DNA of 64,000 nt from Amoebidium appalachense (lineage: Eukaryota > Ichthyosporea). Numbering within the stretch: position 1 is the stretch's first letter; every line of letters starts with the position of its first letter. Location: positions 14,322,001 through 14,386,000 of the forward strand of contig CAVNZM010000003.1 of the NCBI GenBank assembly GCA_963693365.1, read 5' to 3'. Positions 26,985 to 40,919 of the stretch are shown here, piece after piece. The position numbers were made by a program, and so were the translations under genes. The notes under the pieces were generated by a model, which saw nothing but the letters and a program-made list of their open reading frames with translations, was not told the DNA's origin and did no database searches.

Positions 26985-29081
26985 TCCCCCTCAGTTGACC
27001 GTGATTACTCACGGTCCCGTTCCCCCGGCTATCGTTCCCGGTCACCCTACCCCCCACGTAAAGGGGGTAACCGTCATTCCCAGCCACCCCGAGCCAAGAC
27101 AATTGGCTCCCTCGACTGTGCCTACTGTCACGAAGACCATCATGTCACACAGTGTGACAAACCTGGCTGCTCAATTGCCCGTCGTCACCGTACCAACACC
27201 AAGTCTGGAAAAGAGGTGCATTTTGCCCTCGTGTCCACCACGGCCTCCCTACCCATGGACCCCTGCTGGGACTCGGCTTCAAACGTCCACGTGTGCCCAG
27301 TAAAAGAGTACTTCTCTACTCTTGAGCCATGCCCCCCGACTGACGTCCACGGCCTCGGCATCGTCACTGCACATCACCGTGGTGTCATCAACCTGGCCGT
27401 CACCTACAACGGAGTAACATCAGTACTGAGCCTCAACACCCTCTATGTACCCGACTCCCCAGCCTTCCTGATATCACCCTCAATGGCCTCCAAGTCGGGT
27501 CTCCTTGCCCACCTAGATGATGAGGATGAATTCCCATCCTACCTCTACACTCGTGGTGGCAACATCGTGTGTTCCCTCACAGGCACAGATGGACTGTACT
27601 TCATCACTGACTATGAGATACGTCCCTCCATCCCTCGGACCGTCACTGCTCTGGTAGCCAACGTCAAGGTCAACAATGATCCTCAGCTCTGGCACCACCG
27701 TCTCGGCCATCGTGCCCTGTCCACCCTCACCAAGATGGTGAGAGGTGACCTCGTGACAGGCCTCCCCTCATCCCTCTCAGTGGCTGACACCACTGACTGC
27801 TTCGGTTGTGTCTCCGGCAAGACCACCAAGGCCCCATTCTCCGGCACCAGAACCCAGTGCCCCTTCCCCGGTGCCAAGTGGCACATGGACTTCTTCGAGC
27901 CTCCCTGTGCCTCCTATGGTAGCTACAAGGTGGCCCTCGTGTGTACCTGTGATGCCTCCGGCTACACCATCGTGTACCTCCTCCGTGATCGATCCGAAAC
28001 TCTCGAATACGTCAAGGCCCTGGTTGAGACTACTGACAAGCAACCCGACAAAGTGGTGACCCACTTCCGTTCAGACTCTGGGTCCGAGTTCACCTCCCAT
28101 GCTATGGAGCAGCACTGTCAGTCCAAGGGCATCATTCAGGAATTTGCCCCGGTTGACTGCCCCCAACTCAACGGCTTCGTTGAACGTAAGATGAGGGATC
28201 TGCAGGAGATCGTTCGGTGCTTCCTTCATCAGGACAAGGCCGACTCCCTTTCCCCCAAGCTGTGGGGAGCTGCTCTCAAGCATGCTGCCTACATCATCAA
28301 CGTGACCCCGGCCAGAGCTGCCAATGGCCGTACACCGTTTGAAATTTTCTACGGTGTCAAGCCTGACATCTCCCACCTGCACGTGTTCGGCTGCCCAGCC
28401 TATGTACACGTCCCTGCATCCAAACGAGACAAGTTGGCCTCTACCGTCAAACTCGGCACCTACGTGGGCTGGGATATCACCAACAAAGCCCACAAGATCA
28501 TGAATCTACGTGGCAACACGGTCAACCTCTACCGCGATGTCGTCTTCGACAAATCACAATTCACCACGGCATCCAATCAGATTTCTGTGCAGGCCACCAA
28601 TCAGACGACCTCAATCGATTCATCCCTGCATTCCGGAAATTCCAATTCCGATGACGATGAAATTCCGTCGGTGATTATCCGTCGTTCCCCCCGTCGTGTA
28701 CCTGCCCCCGTGGCTCCACCCACCCCCCCCCCCCCCCACCGGCCAGCAACCCCTGCTGCCGGCCCCTGCCGTCAATGACCACGTACCTGGTCATCTCACC
28801 CCGGTTCGTCCTGGGTCTCCGGAGTTCCACTCGGCCCCGTCCAGCCCCGTGTTATCCAACTCCCCCCTCAACACGGCACCCATCCCTGGCTTCCAGGCCC
28901 CCATCCCCGACCACCGAGTGTCTGTCCCAGACACCCCCCCGGCCCCTGAGCCCCTCCGAACCGTCCCCCCTCGTTCCTCCCGTCTCTCCTCTCGGCCTGC
29001 CATGGCTATGGTGAGCATCTCCCGACCCAGCCTTGATGTGTCTCAGCTGCCCCGGTCAATTCAGAAGCTGTGCTCCGGCAC
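26985..29081 (+). pseudogene. Copia internal fragment: Gag end, protease, integrase (no RT)
   Basis: One open frame from DRSPSVDRDYSRSRSPGYR through a CAYC...H...C knuckle, a protease-like WDSASNVHVC (DSA instead of DSG), the integrase zinc region (HHRLGH...CFGC), the D,D,E core (CDASGYT, RSDSGSEF, NGFVERKM), and a Pro-rich linker. It lacks the 5' part of Gag and all of RT and RNase H. The left junction is at a short CCGATCGAT homology with the LTR; the right junction meets an LTR at 29082. Nearly identical to the copy at 58.5-60.0 kb where they overlap. Confidence 0.9.
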
Positions 29082-29765
<684 letters not shown>

Positions 29766-29798
29766 CACTGCAAAATCCGCAATCAGAGAATCGTGCCC
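29766..29798 (+). repeat. Left terminal inverted repeat
   Basis: Begins CACTGCAAAATCC, preceded by target duplication AGT. Imperfect inverted match to 58077-58109. Similarity resumes further in (AGTCGGGCCGGCCGATGG near 29850). Confidence 0.8.
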
Positions 29799-30086
29799 GA
29801 TTTGTGCCTACGATAGGGACGATTCGGTGCCTATAAAGTCGGGCCGGCCGATGGCCGATGTCGTTCTTGAGATTTTGTGTGCGGAGGCTCATGCGCGCGC
29901 CCAAAGAAATGCACAAAGAGTCATTAGCACATTCCTGTGACTCATACCTTAGCCGCTCGTGCTGTAAGTCTGGAATGCAAAGTCAAGATTGCGATCACGT
30001 CACCCCGAACGTGCGCGAGATTAGGCTCACGTGTCTAGGACGTCTGGACGGTCTGGCCCGATCGGGTCCCATGGCAATGATGGCAT

Positions 30087-30117
<31 letters not shown>

Positions 30118-30380
30118 GAAAAAAAAAATAAAAATAAAAAAAATAACGGGGGAACCAGGCAATAAATTGGCACCACAAACAGATTTTTTCTCGTCGTTTT
30201 TATTAGCCATATCGTTGACACCGCACACAGGTTGTTGTGGCGCTGGCTTACAGCCTGCAGTACGTTACATATGCATGCGATGCTTCAATGGATCTAGAGA
30301 ACGTTAACAATGAGTTAAAAGCTTTGTAGCTAAAGGATATCACATTTATGCAGTGTTAATAGCACACATAAGTGAAGCTC
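29799..30380. other. Left subterminal region, no gene
   Basis: GC-rich start, then a poly-C run (about 30088-30115) followed directly by an A-rich run (30119-30145), then AT-rich DNA. No coding evidence. Confidence 0.6.
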
Positions 30381-32100
30381 GGGCTTAAGCATCAGCAATC
30401 TTGTTCGGCGATCCGGATCCCATCCAGGACACCTTTTGGGGGTCCTCCCACCATATCCACCCCACACATCCACCACAACCTACCTACATGATGCCATCTA
30501 GATGGGATGTGGGGGTCGTAAACAATTTGGATGGCCACTATCCATAACTCATCTATGATGTCCAGGAGGGGATAAAGGGGACTTGATATCATCCATCATC
30601 CAGAACAGCACCGCAAGGCATCTACTATGGTGTCATGAAATGATCTACAACCCATCCTAAATGCATATTAAATGCCCCGATGTTCAAAATTTTCCGAACA
30701 CAATTTGGTGGGGTTTGGGTGGTGATATGGACCATCTAAAGACCACATTAAATGCTCTTTTCTTGTACCCATCCCAAAGTACACCCTAAGTACTCCAGGA
30801 CGTCCAAGTGTACTTCTAGTTTATTTCCGGTGCACATAGACATTATATGGACCACTTTATATGATCATATTTTCTTCCCATCCATTTCTACCCCCTAAGT
30901 CCCCTATGATGTCCAAGACTAGTTTTAGTGCATTTTATACGATCCATATTGTTTTTTCGCTGTTATATGCACAACATATGCACTTTTAATGATCGACAAA
31001 GTGTCTGTATGTGCTCTTGTAGATGGACCTCATCCACGACGTCATAGATGGTATGTGGATTGGGTGGTGCACATGATAGGCATATATGGTTGCTTTAATG
31101 TTGCTGGACGCTATTCCTGGTATACAGCATCTTTTTGACGTCTTTAAGTGGTCTGTTAATGAACCTTTTAGGAACATTTAGTTGTCATGAGGGAAAACCA
31201 TATTTGCATCTTATATGGCCTTTACGTGGTCTTTTAGATGCCTTTCGGATGGTCATCATGAGGTTTCTGGGATGGGTTTGTGACATCTTTTTGACCCTGG
31301 CTCGATCGATTCCGTGCACTTGAAGGCATCTACATGTGGACCTATGGTGTTGATGATGTGGTATTACAGATCTCTGAATATCCTATCCTTTTCCCATCCA
31401 TATGTACCCCCTACTAGTAGGTACCCTCAGATGTCTAAGTGTATTTCTGGTGCATATTATATAATCATTCCTGATTTATCCCTGTTCTAGGCACAGCATG
31501 TGCACTTTATGATATCTAGTTAGGGTCTCTATGTGATCTTTGCGATGGTCCACATCCACGACGTCATAGATGGTTTGTGGATTACCCGGTGCACATGATA
31601 GGCATATATAGATGCTATAATGTTGCTGGATGCAATTCTCATACTAGAATGGAGTCCACAGCATCTCTCTAGGGTCTTTAAGTGGTCCTTGTATGCACTT
31701 TTCAGGAGCCGTTAGTTGTCTGAAGATGAATCTATATATGCACATTATGGTGTCTTGCAATTGTCCCTTTGATGTGTTTTGGATGGTCATCATGAGATTC
31801 CTGGGATGGGTTCGAGGCATCTTTTGGACCCAGGCTAGATCGATTCCGTGCACTTTTAAGCATCGCAAGATGGACATCAGGTGAATGTAAAGATGCTATA
31901 TTGATAAGTTCTGATATCTTTTTAGCCATAAACTTATACCATTTGGATGTCAACATGTATATAATGATATCAGCAGGAGAATGTAAAGATGCTATAACGA
32001 TAAGTTCTGATATCTTTTTCGTAGTAAACCTATACTATTTGGATGTCAATATATACCTAAAAGGTTGGGTTGCAGTCCACTTAAACTTCTGACATCGGCA
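30381..32100. repeat. Left subterminal repeat array
   Basis: A unit of about 530 bp is present at least twice (31019-31345 and 31549-31880), sharing CACGACGTCATAGATGG, GGTGCACATGATAGGCATATAT and GGATGGTCATCATGAG. A shorter unit of about 80 bp is duplicated at 31905-32060 (GTTCTGATATCTTTTT). CATCAGCAATCTTGT at 30390-30404 occurs inverted at 55186-55200. Subterminal repeats of this sort are transposase-binding regions in CACTA elements. Confidence 0.75.
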
Positions 32101-32179
32101 CAGCGCCTATATGTTACAGGCTACTGACACACGTGAAAACCAAACCCCCTACACCCCCACTCATCAACAAACAGAAAAT

Positions 32180-33343
32180 TTACTCTGCGTCTTCGCCCAT
32201 CTCCTCGTCTGGCTCTGGCCCAGCCTGTCCGAGAAACAACTCTTGTGCTTCCTCATCGAAGCCACACATGGCAAGGTATGAGGGAAGCTCTATGTCGTCC
32301 ATTGAAGCGCCCATCTCTGCAACTAGCCCAGGGAGGTATTCTCCCATGTCTATTGGGTCGCTATAACGGAAATTCCCACTGGCGGCTCTGACTGTGATAT
32401 ATTGGTAGATTGCCGTCCACAACTGTTGCTCCCTGTCTTTCAGGTTTTTTTGAAACACCCTGTTTACCTCGGCTTTTGTGTCCGGGTGCGACCAGTCAAT
32501 CTCGGCGTTAATGTTGGGCAGCACAGTTTCCATTTTTATCCGCGTGTAGTACTTTTGGCCTGTAGCGAAGTGGAGAAGGTGCCAACCACGCACTTCTTCA
32601 AAGGATATCTCCACAACTTTATCTTCCTCCCATGTAAAATTACAGGCCCCTGGCACCATGAGTTGTCGTACAGCCGCCGACGTGTCGCGGTTAAGGACGG
32701 CAATATTTGCGAGCCTAACCATATGGTCGGCGAATGCAGTGATAAATCGTTGTTGGGCATCGTTCAACGAAGCGGAGATGTCTGTCTGTGCTGCCAAATG
32801 AGCATCCCTGACCATTCGGTATGTATCGACGGCCATACGCTGTGTTATGTTCCCGCCAATACCGTCCATGGCGCCAGTGTGGAAGGCCCAGGCGTTGAGC
32901 ACTTGCCGTTTCAGCAGTTGTAGACTGCGGTTTGTACGCCTCCCCTTGTCGGTTTTGCGGTATGCAGTCTGGTTTTTTCGCTTGCGGTAAGCAATCCATG
33001 TAGCGCGTTCATATTCTGAATCATCGCTCACGGCCCACACTAGTGCATGCTCAGCCTTAGGAACGCGATGGGTCTGCAGCAGCATGCCTATTTCGTAGCC
33101 AGTGTAATGGCGAATTGTATCTCGGTGGGCGTCAATAAGGTGTTGAGAGAGAACACGGATGCCCTGTTTATTACACAGGGCGCAGAAGCCCGCGGGGTGC
33201 CTAGAACCCTCGTCACATGCCACGTATTCACCATGGTGTTCAACGTAAAAGTTAACGTATGCAGTCACCATTTCTGAGGTAAATGGTGAGCCCTGTGTAA
33301 CAGCATGTGCGGGTGCATTTACAGCAACGTTTCGGGCCGCCAT
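32180..33343 (-). CDS. Element-encoded 387-residue protein with C2H2-like finger
   Basis: Single-exon frame, ATG at 33343 to TAA at 32180, 387 residues. Near residue 50-70 it has CALCNKQGIRVLSQHLIDAH, which fits a zinc finger spaced C-x2-C-x10-H-x4-H. The middle is basic (YRKRKNQTAYRKTDKGRR) and the C-terminus acidic (EPDEEMGEDAE). I do not recognise the family. It lies downstream of the transposase gene on the same strand, about 1 kb away, inside the giant element. A DNA-binding helper of the transposase, like the second protein of many CACTA elements, is a reasonable inference. Confidence 0.7.
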   Translation of the reverse strand: MAARNVAVNAPAHAVTQGSPFTSEMVTAYVNFYVEHHGEYVACDEGSRHPAGFCALCNKQGIRVLSQHLIDAHRDTIRHYTGYEIGMLLQTHRVPKAEHALVWAVSDDSEYERATWIAYRKRKNQTAYRKTDKGRRTNRSLQLLKRQVLNAWAFHTGAMDGIGGNITQRMAVDTYRMVRDAHLAAQTDISASLNDAQQRFITAFADHMVRLANIAVLNRDTSAAVRQLMVPGACNFTWEEDKVVEISFEEVRGWHLLHFATGQKYYTRIKMETVLPNINAEIDWSHPDTKAEVNRVFQKNLKDREQQLWTAIYQYITVRAASGNFRYSDPIDMGEYLPGLVAEMGASMDDIELPSYLAMCGFDEEAQELFLGQAGPEPDEEMGEDAE

Positions 33344-34376
33344 TTTTGTTCAATCATTGGTGGATAGCAGTATGCCAGGCAGCAAAAAGCTACTGTGCAT
33401 GTGTGGCCGTGAGCATATGCAAACCTACTGACTGACTGACTGATGATATGGTTTCCACAGTGTGATCGACTCCGCGCGCCGCGCGCCGCTCCGGGCGGTG
33501 CGCGGCGTGGAATGAAAGCCAATGAATATTCACGGATTTGAGAGATAGGATTTCGCGTCATGTGATTGGATCACATAATTTTTCTGGAGGCGTGCAAAGC
33601 AGACCACCATCCTTGCCGGGAGACCGCAAAATTGATTTTGATCACGCTTTAATGTGGTAGAACTGGCTCAGGAATTAACAGCTGAAAATTATAAGATTTA
33701 TAAAAGTAATACTTTGATAAAACACGCCTATATTATTCATTTAAAGGTTGCCAGACAGAGGCGTGCAAATGAAGGGAGCCAGCCATTCCACCCATATGGC
33801 TAGTGTAGATAATTACCAACAACCTTGGTTGTAAAGATATATTTTGATATAATTTATAACAGATAATAATATTGTTGCATAAATGAATGATTCATGAAAG
33901 AAGTCGTATCAGATATGGCAGAGGAGCAACACCCTTGTGTCACAGACTTGGTGCACGTGCGCGTGCACAAATTCCATCGTCCGAGACATCATAAACCCGC
34001 CACTAAGTCGTCATTTAGTTGTCCATACGGGCCCATGTGGGCGGGCAGGCTTACGGTAACTGTCAGCATTGTTACTAGATATAGTAATGGCCACAACCCT
34101 TTCCGTTATTTGTTAGCTGATGTGGCCACTACAGGGTCCACAGATACATATAGATGCGGCAACGATTGGCATTATTAAGTGAATCCAAGCCGAAAACAAA
34201 AATTATGCACTCGATTCAGACATCAACATATTGTCAAACCGATCTCATAAAGATATCCGAAAGGTTCGGATGTGGGGGTGATCGAGATGGGAAAAAAGGA
34301 AAATGTAGTCTACAAGTCCCCATAAAGGCATCTTTTAAGGGTACGACAATTTGCATAGCCTCACCCATTGCTACCT
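33344..34376. promoter_or_regulatory. Spacer between two minus-strand element genes
   Basis: No coding evidence. Contains a GC-rich palindromic patch (CGCGCGCCGCGCGCCGC type, about 33472-33505) and AT-rich DNA. It should hold the promoter of the 387-residue gene and the 3' end of the transposase transcript. I see no clear TATA box. Confidence 0.4.
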
Positions 34377-36942
34377 CTACATATTCACGAACCGGTTAAC
34401 CAGGAACTTCTTCTGCACCCCGTCTTGTGCATACATGGGGATACAGTGGAAAGTCCCCAGTATGGATTCCACGTCGATGACGTCGTATCTGGGCCTCCTC
34501 CGGGCACCCGTCCCTGTCATTTCCACTTGGAGTTTCTTGCACCCTGTGAGGGGATCCACCTCCACCTCGGTGTAGTACCGTACAAAGGCAAGCTGGTGCA
34601 AGACCTTTTCCGACGCCCCCGGTTGGCCATCCTCAGAGCATTCCTCCGTCTCGCACGTAAATAGGAGCACCGTCCGTGCGTACCAAACTCCGTCCTGACC
34701 CTGGATCACGATGTCGTCGTACCTGTCACGCCGCCCGTAGAACTGGTCACACGCCACCACTCTATGCCACACCCTCTCATCCGGCACTCCCAGCCTGATG
34801 TAGCAGCTGTTGTACACCTTCACCTTGCAGCCCAGTGGAACAGGCAGTGTATGACGGTCAACGTTGCGGGCCTGTGCTTCGGACACGGAGGCCAGGTGCA
34901 GCTGCGTCTGTAATGGCAGATACTTGAGGCACTTGCTGCGGTCCGAGCCCAGGAAGGGGCTTGGCACAAACTCCTGGCCAGGGGGAACAAAGAACTTGTC
35001 CAGGGTAGACCACAGCAGACCGGTCTTATCGAGGCCCGGGTGGCTCTTGATCTTTATACCTGCAGGGTAGACACAACCTCAAAAACCAATTACTCGCTAC
35101 GTTTACCATATATGGTGCTGGTGTCCCCCTAGACCTTAGGAATTTGCCACGACGTCCCCCTTCCCCTTCTCCCCCCCTACACCACACACACACAAACACA
35201 CATAATACATACACACCCCCACAATTACACAACCAAAACTGACATCGTAATGTCAGTTTTGCTACATTTAAAAAATGAGAATAAAACGATGTATGTAACC
35301 ATATGGGCGGGGTTTAGGGGGCTTTAGGGCTGTAGCCCTGGACCTTGGCCCACACCTCCCTAGTACCTATATGCTGCTATTCCCAAAACATGGATGGTCC
35401 CAGGCCATTGGTTCGTGGGTGGCAACAAAAGTGCACCTAGCCATATGAAGGCACATATGGGAAAAACGCACCCGCCGGGTGGGAAAGTGGGGGGGCTTGG
35501 TGGGGGTTTGTGGTGCACGGCTAAAACTCGGTGCACACGTTCCTAGCACCCATATTCTACTTTAAACCAAGTTTCAACTGCTACTTGCACGTGGAACACG
35601 TTGTATTTATTATCTGGTGGTGCCCTGAGTGGTTGATGTTGCACATGTAGAAAAAAATACCATTTACGGGTGTAAATGTAGGGGGGTTTTTTTGGTATTT
35701 TGGCTGCAGCCCTGTAACTTGGCCCACACCTGCTTAGTACCTATGTGCTGCTATTCCCAAAACATGGATGCTCCCAGGCCATTGGTTCGTGGGTGGCAAC
35801 AAAAGTGCACCTAGCCATATGAAGGCACATATGGGAAAAACGCACCCGCCGGGTGGGGAAAGTGGGGGGGCTTGGTGGGGGTTTGTGGTGCACGGCTAAA
35901 ACTCGGTGCACACGTTCCTAGCACCCATATTCTACTTTAAACCAAGTTTCAACTGCTACTTGCACGTGGAACACGTTTTATTCATTATCTGGTGGTGCTC
36001 TGAGTGGTTGATGTTGCACATGTAGAAAAAATACCATTTACGTGTGTAAATGTAGGGGGGGGGTTTTGGTATTTTGGCTGCAGCCCTGGACCTTGGCCCA
36101 CACCTCCCTAGTACCTATATGCTGCTATTCCCAAAGCATGGATGCTCCCAGGCCATTGGTTCGTGGGTGGCAACAAAAGTGCACCTAGCCATATGAAGGC
36201 ACATATGGGAAAAACGCACCCGCCGGGTGGGAAAGTGGGGGGGCTTGGTGGGGGTTTGTGGTGCACTGCTAAAACTCGGTGCACACGTTCCTAGCACCCA
36301 TATTCTACTTTAAACCAAGTTTCAACTGCTACTTGCACGTGGAACACGTTGTATTCATTATCTGGTGGTGCCCTGAGTGGTTGATGTTGCACATGTAGAA
36401 AAAATACCATTTACGGGTGTAAATGTAGGGGTTTTTTTTTGGTATTTTGGCTGCAGCCCTGTAACTTGGCCCACACCTCCCTAGTACCTATATGCTGCTA
36501 TTCCCAAAACATGGATGCTCCCAGGCCATTGGTTCGTGGGTGGCAACAAAAGTGCACCTAGCCATATGAAGGCACATATGGGAAAAACGCACCCGCCGGG
36601 TGGGAAAGTGGGGGGGGGCTTAGTGGGGGTTTGTGGTGCACGGCTAAAACTCGGTGCACACGTTCCTAGCACCCATATTCTACTTTATACCAAGTTTCAA
36701 CTGCTACTTGCACGTGGAACACGTTTTATTCATTATCTGGTGGTGCCCTGAGTGGTTGATGTTGCACATGTAGAAAAAATACCATTTACGGGTGTAAATG
36801 TAGGGGGGTTTTTTTTGGTATTTTGGCTGCAGCCCTGTAACTTGGCCCACACGCAGGGGGGTCTTGATGGGGTTTTAAGCTACATGAGGGCATGTATAGG
36901 AAAAACACTCCCAAAAACACTCCCTCGGGTGGGAATGTTGTT

Positions 36943-36979
<37 letters not shown>

Positions 36980-37275
36980 GGAGAGGGGGGCCGCATACCT
37001 GACATTAGGACGGTGTCTGTGGCATCCGCCTGCTCCAGCACGGTTGCTGCATCTCCCGGTATCTCTGGCTCCAAAACAACGGGAATGTCCTCTGAGCCCT
37101 CCTCATCTGCCAGTTCCTCTTCAGTCAGGTCGGGAAGCACATCCTCAACCTGTGGCTGGAGCCCAGCTGCAATCAACTTCTCCTCTTCCAGGCCTTGAAG
37201 AGTTGCCCTACGCAGGTCCATGCCGTCCCAACGTCGAACCTTTTTTGCCACCTGACCAAAAAAGGTCGTTACCAA

Positions 37276-37306
<31 letters not shown>

Positions 37307-37344
37307 ACCACCACCACCACCACCCTTGTTTCACACACACACTG

Positions 37345-37416
<72 letters not shown>

Positions 37417-37504
37417 AACATACACACACATACACACACAACAGACCGTACACACCCCCCCCCCCCCCCACCACCACCACCACCCTTGTTTCACACACAC
37501 ACTG

Positions 37505-37598
<94 letters not shown>

Positions 37599-38069
37599 AA
37601 CATACACACACATACACACACAACAGACCGTACACACCGTCACATATGCACACACACAAGACACGGGCACGGACACCTATATATCCACTGACCTGCAGCA
37701 TGAATGTGGAGTTCTTGTTTGTCGAGCGATACGGTATTTTGCAGTAGTACTTGTGTGCGCGCTCCCAGCTCTCAGCTGTCTCAACAGGGCCGAAGAGACG
37801 GTAGTTGTCTGCGTAATGGCCACCGAAATGAAACTTGGAAGTGCGTAGGCCATTCTTGGAGGAGTCCTTGAAGCAGTCGTATGCATCCTGGGCAAACCTT
37901 AAACACGCGTGTTAGATAACCATCCTCCTCCCCCCTCCCCCCCTTCCCCCCCCCCCACCACCCCAACAAAAAAGAAAAGGGGACAATAAGTAACGGTATC
38001 CCGAAAATATAAAAGCAGTTGTATGTATCCTGTGCAAACCTGTAATGCTCGTGTTACTGATAACCTTAC

Positions 38070-38100
<31 letters not shown>

Positions 38101-39149
38101 AAAAAGGGAAAAAAGAAAATTACAAAATAAAATGTATTAACGAACTCATAACCATACCTCTTGTACAACTCGGTTATCTTCTCGAGTGCATCATCCGTAT
38201 ATTCCTTCTTGGTGACGGCCATGTACCATTCATTCCAACCAACGAAAACCTTCTCGGCTTCGATGTTTGCCGAAGCGTCTGGAAGTAGGTCACGGACCAC
38301 GAAAGGCATGACCTGCGTTAAGGTGGAATGTGATTAGGGTTCTGCTTTATAACCCTTGCTTGGCTTCAAGGGGGTTAGGGTTTTGGGGGGGGGGGGAGGG
38401 GGGGGGGGGTGGCAGGCGGAGGGGGGGGGGGGGGATATGAAACATGGGGAGGGGGGGGGGGGCTTAGTCTCTGTACCTTCATGATGTCTCTGTACTCGTT
38501 GGCACGGAGGAAGGTCAAGTCAGACACCGATCCGGTGAAGTGTCTGAGTCCGTGAAAACGTGGGATGTCATTGAATTGGCGATCAAACTCCCGGATAAGA
38601 TCCTTGGCCTCCGCGTCGGCGGCCTGACAGGCCCCACCATGTCGCTGTTCGCACACGTACTTCACGTATAGTTTGTATTCGACGAGCATCTGCTTGTATA
38701 CACCACTGTCGGCTTGGTGCATGCGTTCGACAGGGACACCCCACAGCCATTTGAAGCCAGGGAAACCACGGCATGCATTGTCCGTGAAATCCTGAAGCGA
38801 GGCCCGCTTCAGTAGAGCGGTCGCTACTGCCGATTGCCCGGTTGCGCGCAGCTCAGCGACTTTCTCGTAAATCAGCGCCACCGACTCTTCTGTTTTCAGG
38901 TCGGCCGGCTCCCAAACCCTATACAGGGTTTCGTCACTCTCCCAACACTGATGGCAAGGGCTCGAAGTAGTGGTACCACTCCTGAAAAGGTTACTTGGTA
39001 TTAGTTACAACGAAAGAAGTCTATGGTTTTGGTAAAAGTACTGGATTTCTGACAACATTATGTGCCTTCGTGGGGTAGATATGGAGCACATAAAAGCATC
39101 AGAAACATATCATTTTATTCACTAAATATGTGAGGTAAAAGCACACGTG

Positions 39150-39239
<90 letters not shown>

Positions 39240-39629
39240 ACGTGTACGCGCGTGCGCGCGCGCGTGTGTGTGTGTGAGTGGGAAGAGCACCTGGTACAGG
39301 TCACTTTGCGCCCCTCCGGCCAATCAGTGATGTAGTACGACACTCGTGGGTAGAAAAGCCGCCATCTGTGGTCACTTCCACAGAACATCCACCGACCCCG
39401 CTCATTCATCTCCCGCAGGGGCTCCCCGACGACCATGTCCAGAAAGTGGTGGAACAGCTTCAGCCGGGCCTTGGTTTTGATGCCCTCTGAAGCCTTGTCC
39501 TTGAACTCCAGCTCTGTGATGTATGCAACCGGTAGCCTGCATTAGCATGCATATGCATGCAATCACCAGGTTAGTATTAGTACATACCGTACATACATAT
39601 GCTCGACATACTTCATACATTTTTGTGAG

Positions 39630-39669
<40 letters not shown>

Positions 39670-40888
39670 CCCCCCCCCCTCCCCCCCCCCCCCCCCCCCC
39701 TTCCCCTCTCCCCCCGGTCACAGCTGCGCGCTATGCATGCGCACGCGTGATCATGAGTATCTCCATCCCGGAGGTATACATGGGGATGTTATTGCTTCAT
39801 TTATAGTACATGCACGGTGCATGCATAGTAACACGCCAGTACAACGTTGGGGATCTGAGTTGCTTAACATACCTGCACCAATCGCCAGACCTCACGTCCT
39901 TGTTGATGTTCCCCAACGACACGTACACCGGATACGCCTTTTTGCCGGCAAACTGCGTCAGTTGTGTCTGATCTGAGTATATGATCAGAGACATAAGAGT
40001 GCCCCCGACCGGTATTTGCAATTCTTCCCTCAATGCCCAGTCTCCATCCATGTTGTCCTTGTACACCCGGCGCCCAAGCCCGTCCACTGGGAATTCCGTT
40101 TTGTAGGTGATGCCGCCCTCGCGGCCTAGAGAGGGATGAAGGAGCACGCGTTGGATGCAGTCTCCAATGTCCCTATACATGACGTCGAGGGGTTTCACAC
40201 CGTGCATGTCAAGATCCACGCTCAAGCGCGAGAATTCCTGTGTGCATATTGTGTTAGGTTCGATTTTTAAATTAGGCATGTGCAGAAACCGGGAAGATCG
40301 TACGCAGGCACAAAGTTTTAGGCGTTGAAGTTCCTGCGTGGATCTAATTGGAATGTGGAGGTTAGATAATTGTATAGATCCGCCAATGACATACCTAAAT
40401 GGATCTGATCTAGTAGATCGACGAATGGCTAGAGCTTAAACATTACTTTTATAGTATAGCCTGAGCGGATCAAGATCTACCCGATCTACCCACGACCGTG
40501 CGCGCGGTTGGCATGCAGATGTAAAACAGCTTACCAGGCCGGGGAGTAGATTGTCTATCTTGTCATGAATGTGCTTGACCTTCTTGGGAAGAGGGTTGGG
40601 GATGTCACTGGCGTGCTCTCCCATGATCCCCAGGAGGCGGTCAGCGGCTGCATTCGAGGTCTTGTTCTCGTGGAAGAACTCGGCCAAATCAGCCTGCACA
40701 TGTACAGACAGTGTAAACAAGGGGAGAGCACATGGATGTCAAAATGTGCATGTCACGGTGCATCGCTCTAGCTTTCAGTGTGGTTCACACGCATAATACC
40801 TTGCGGGTTTCATATGCGGGTTTTCATGGTACAGTCACGGTAGGGAGGGCAGGGGGGGGGGGGGGGGGGGATGGAGGTGTGTGTGTGT

Positions 40889-40919
<31 letters not shown>

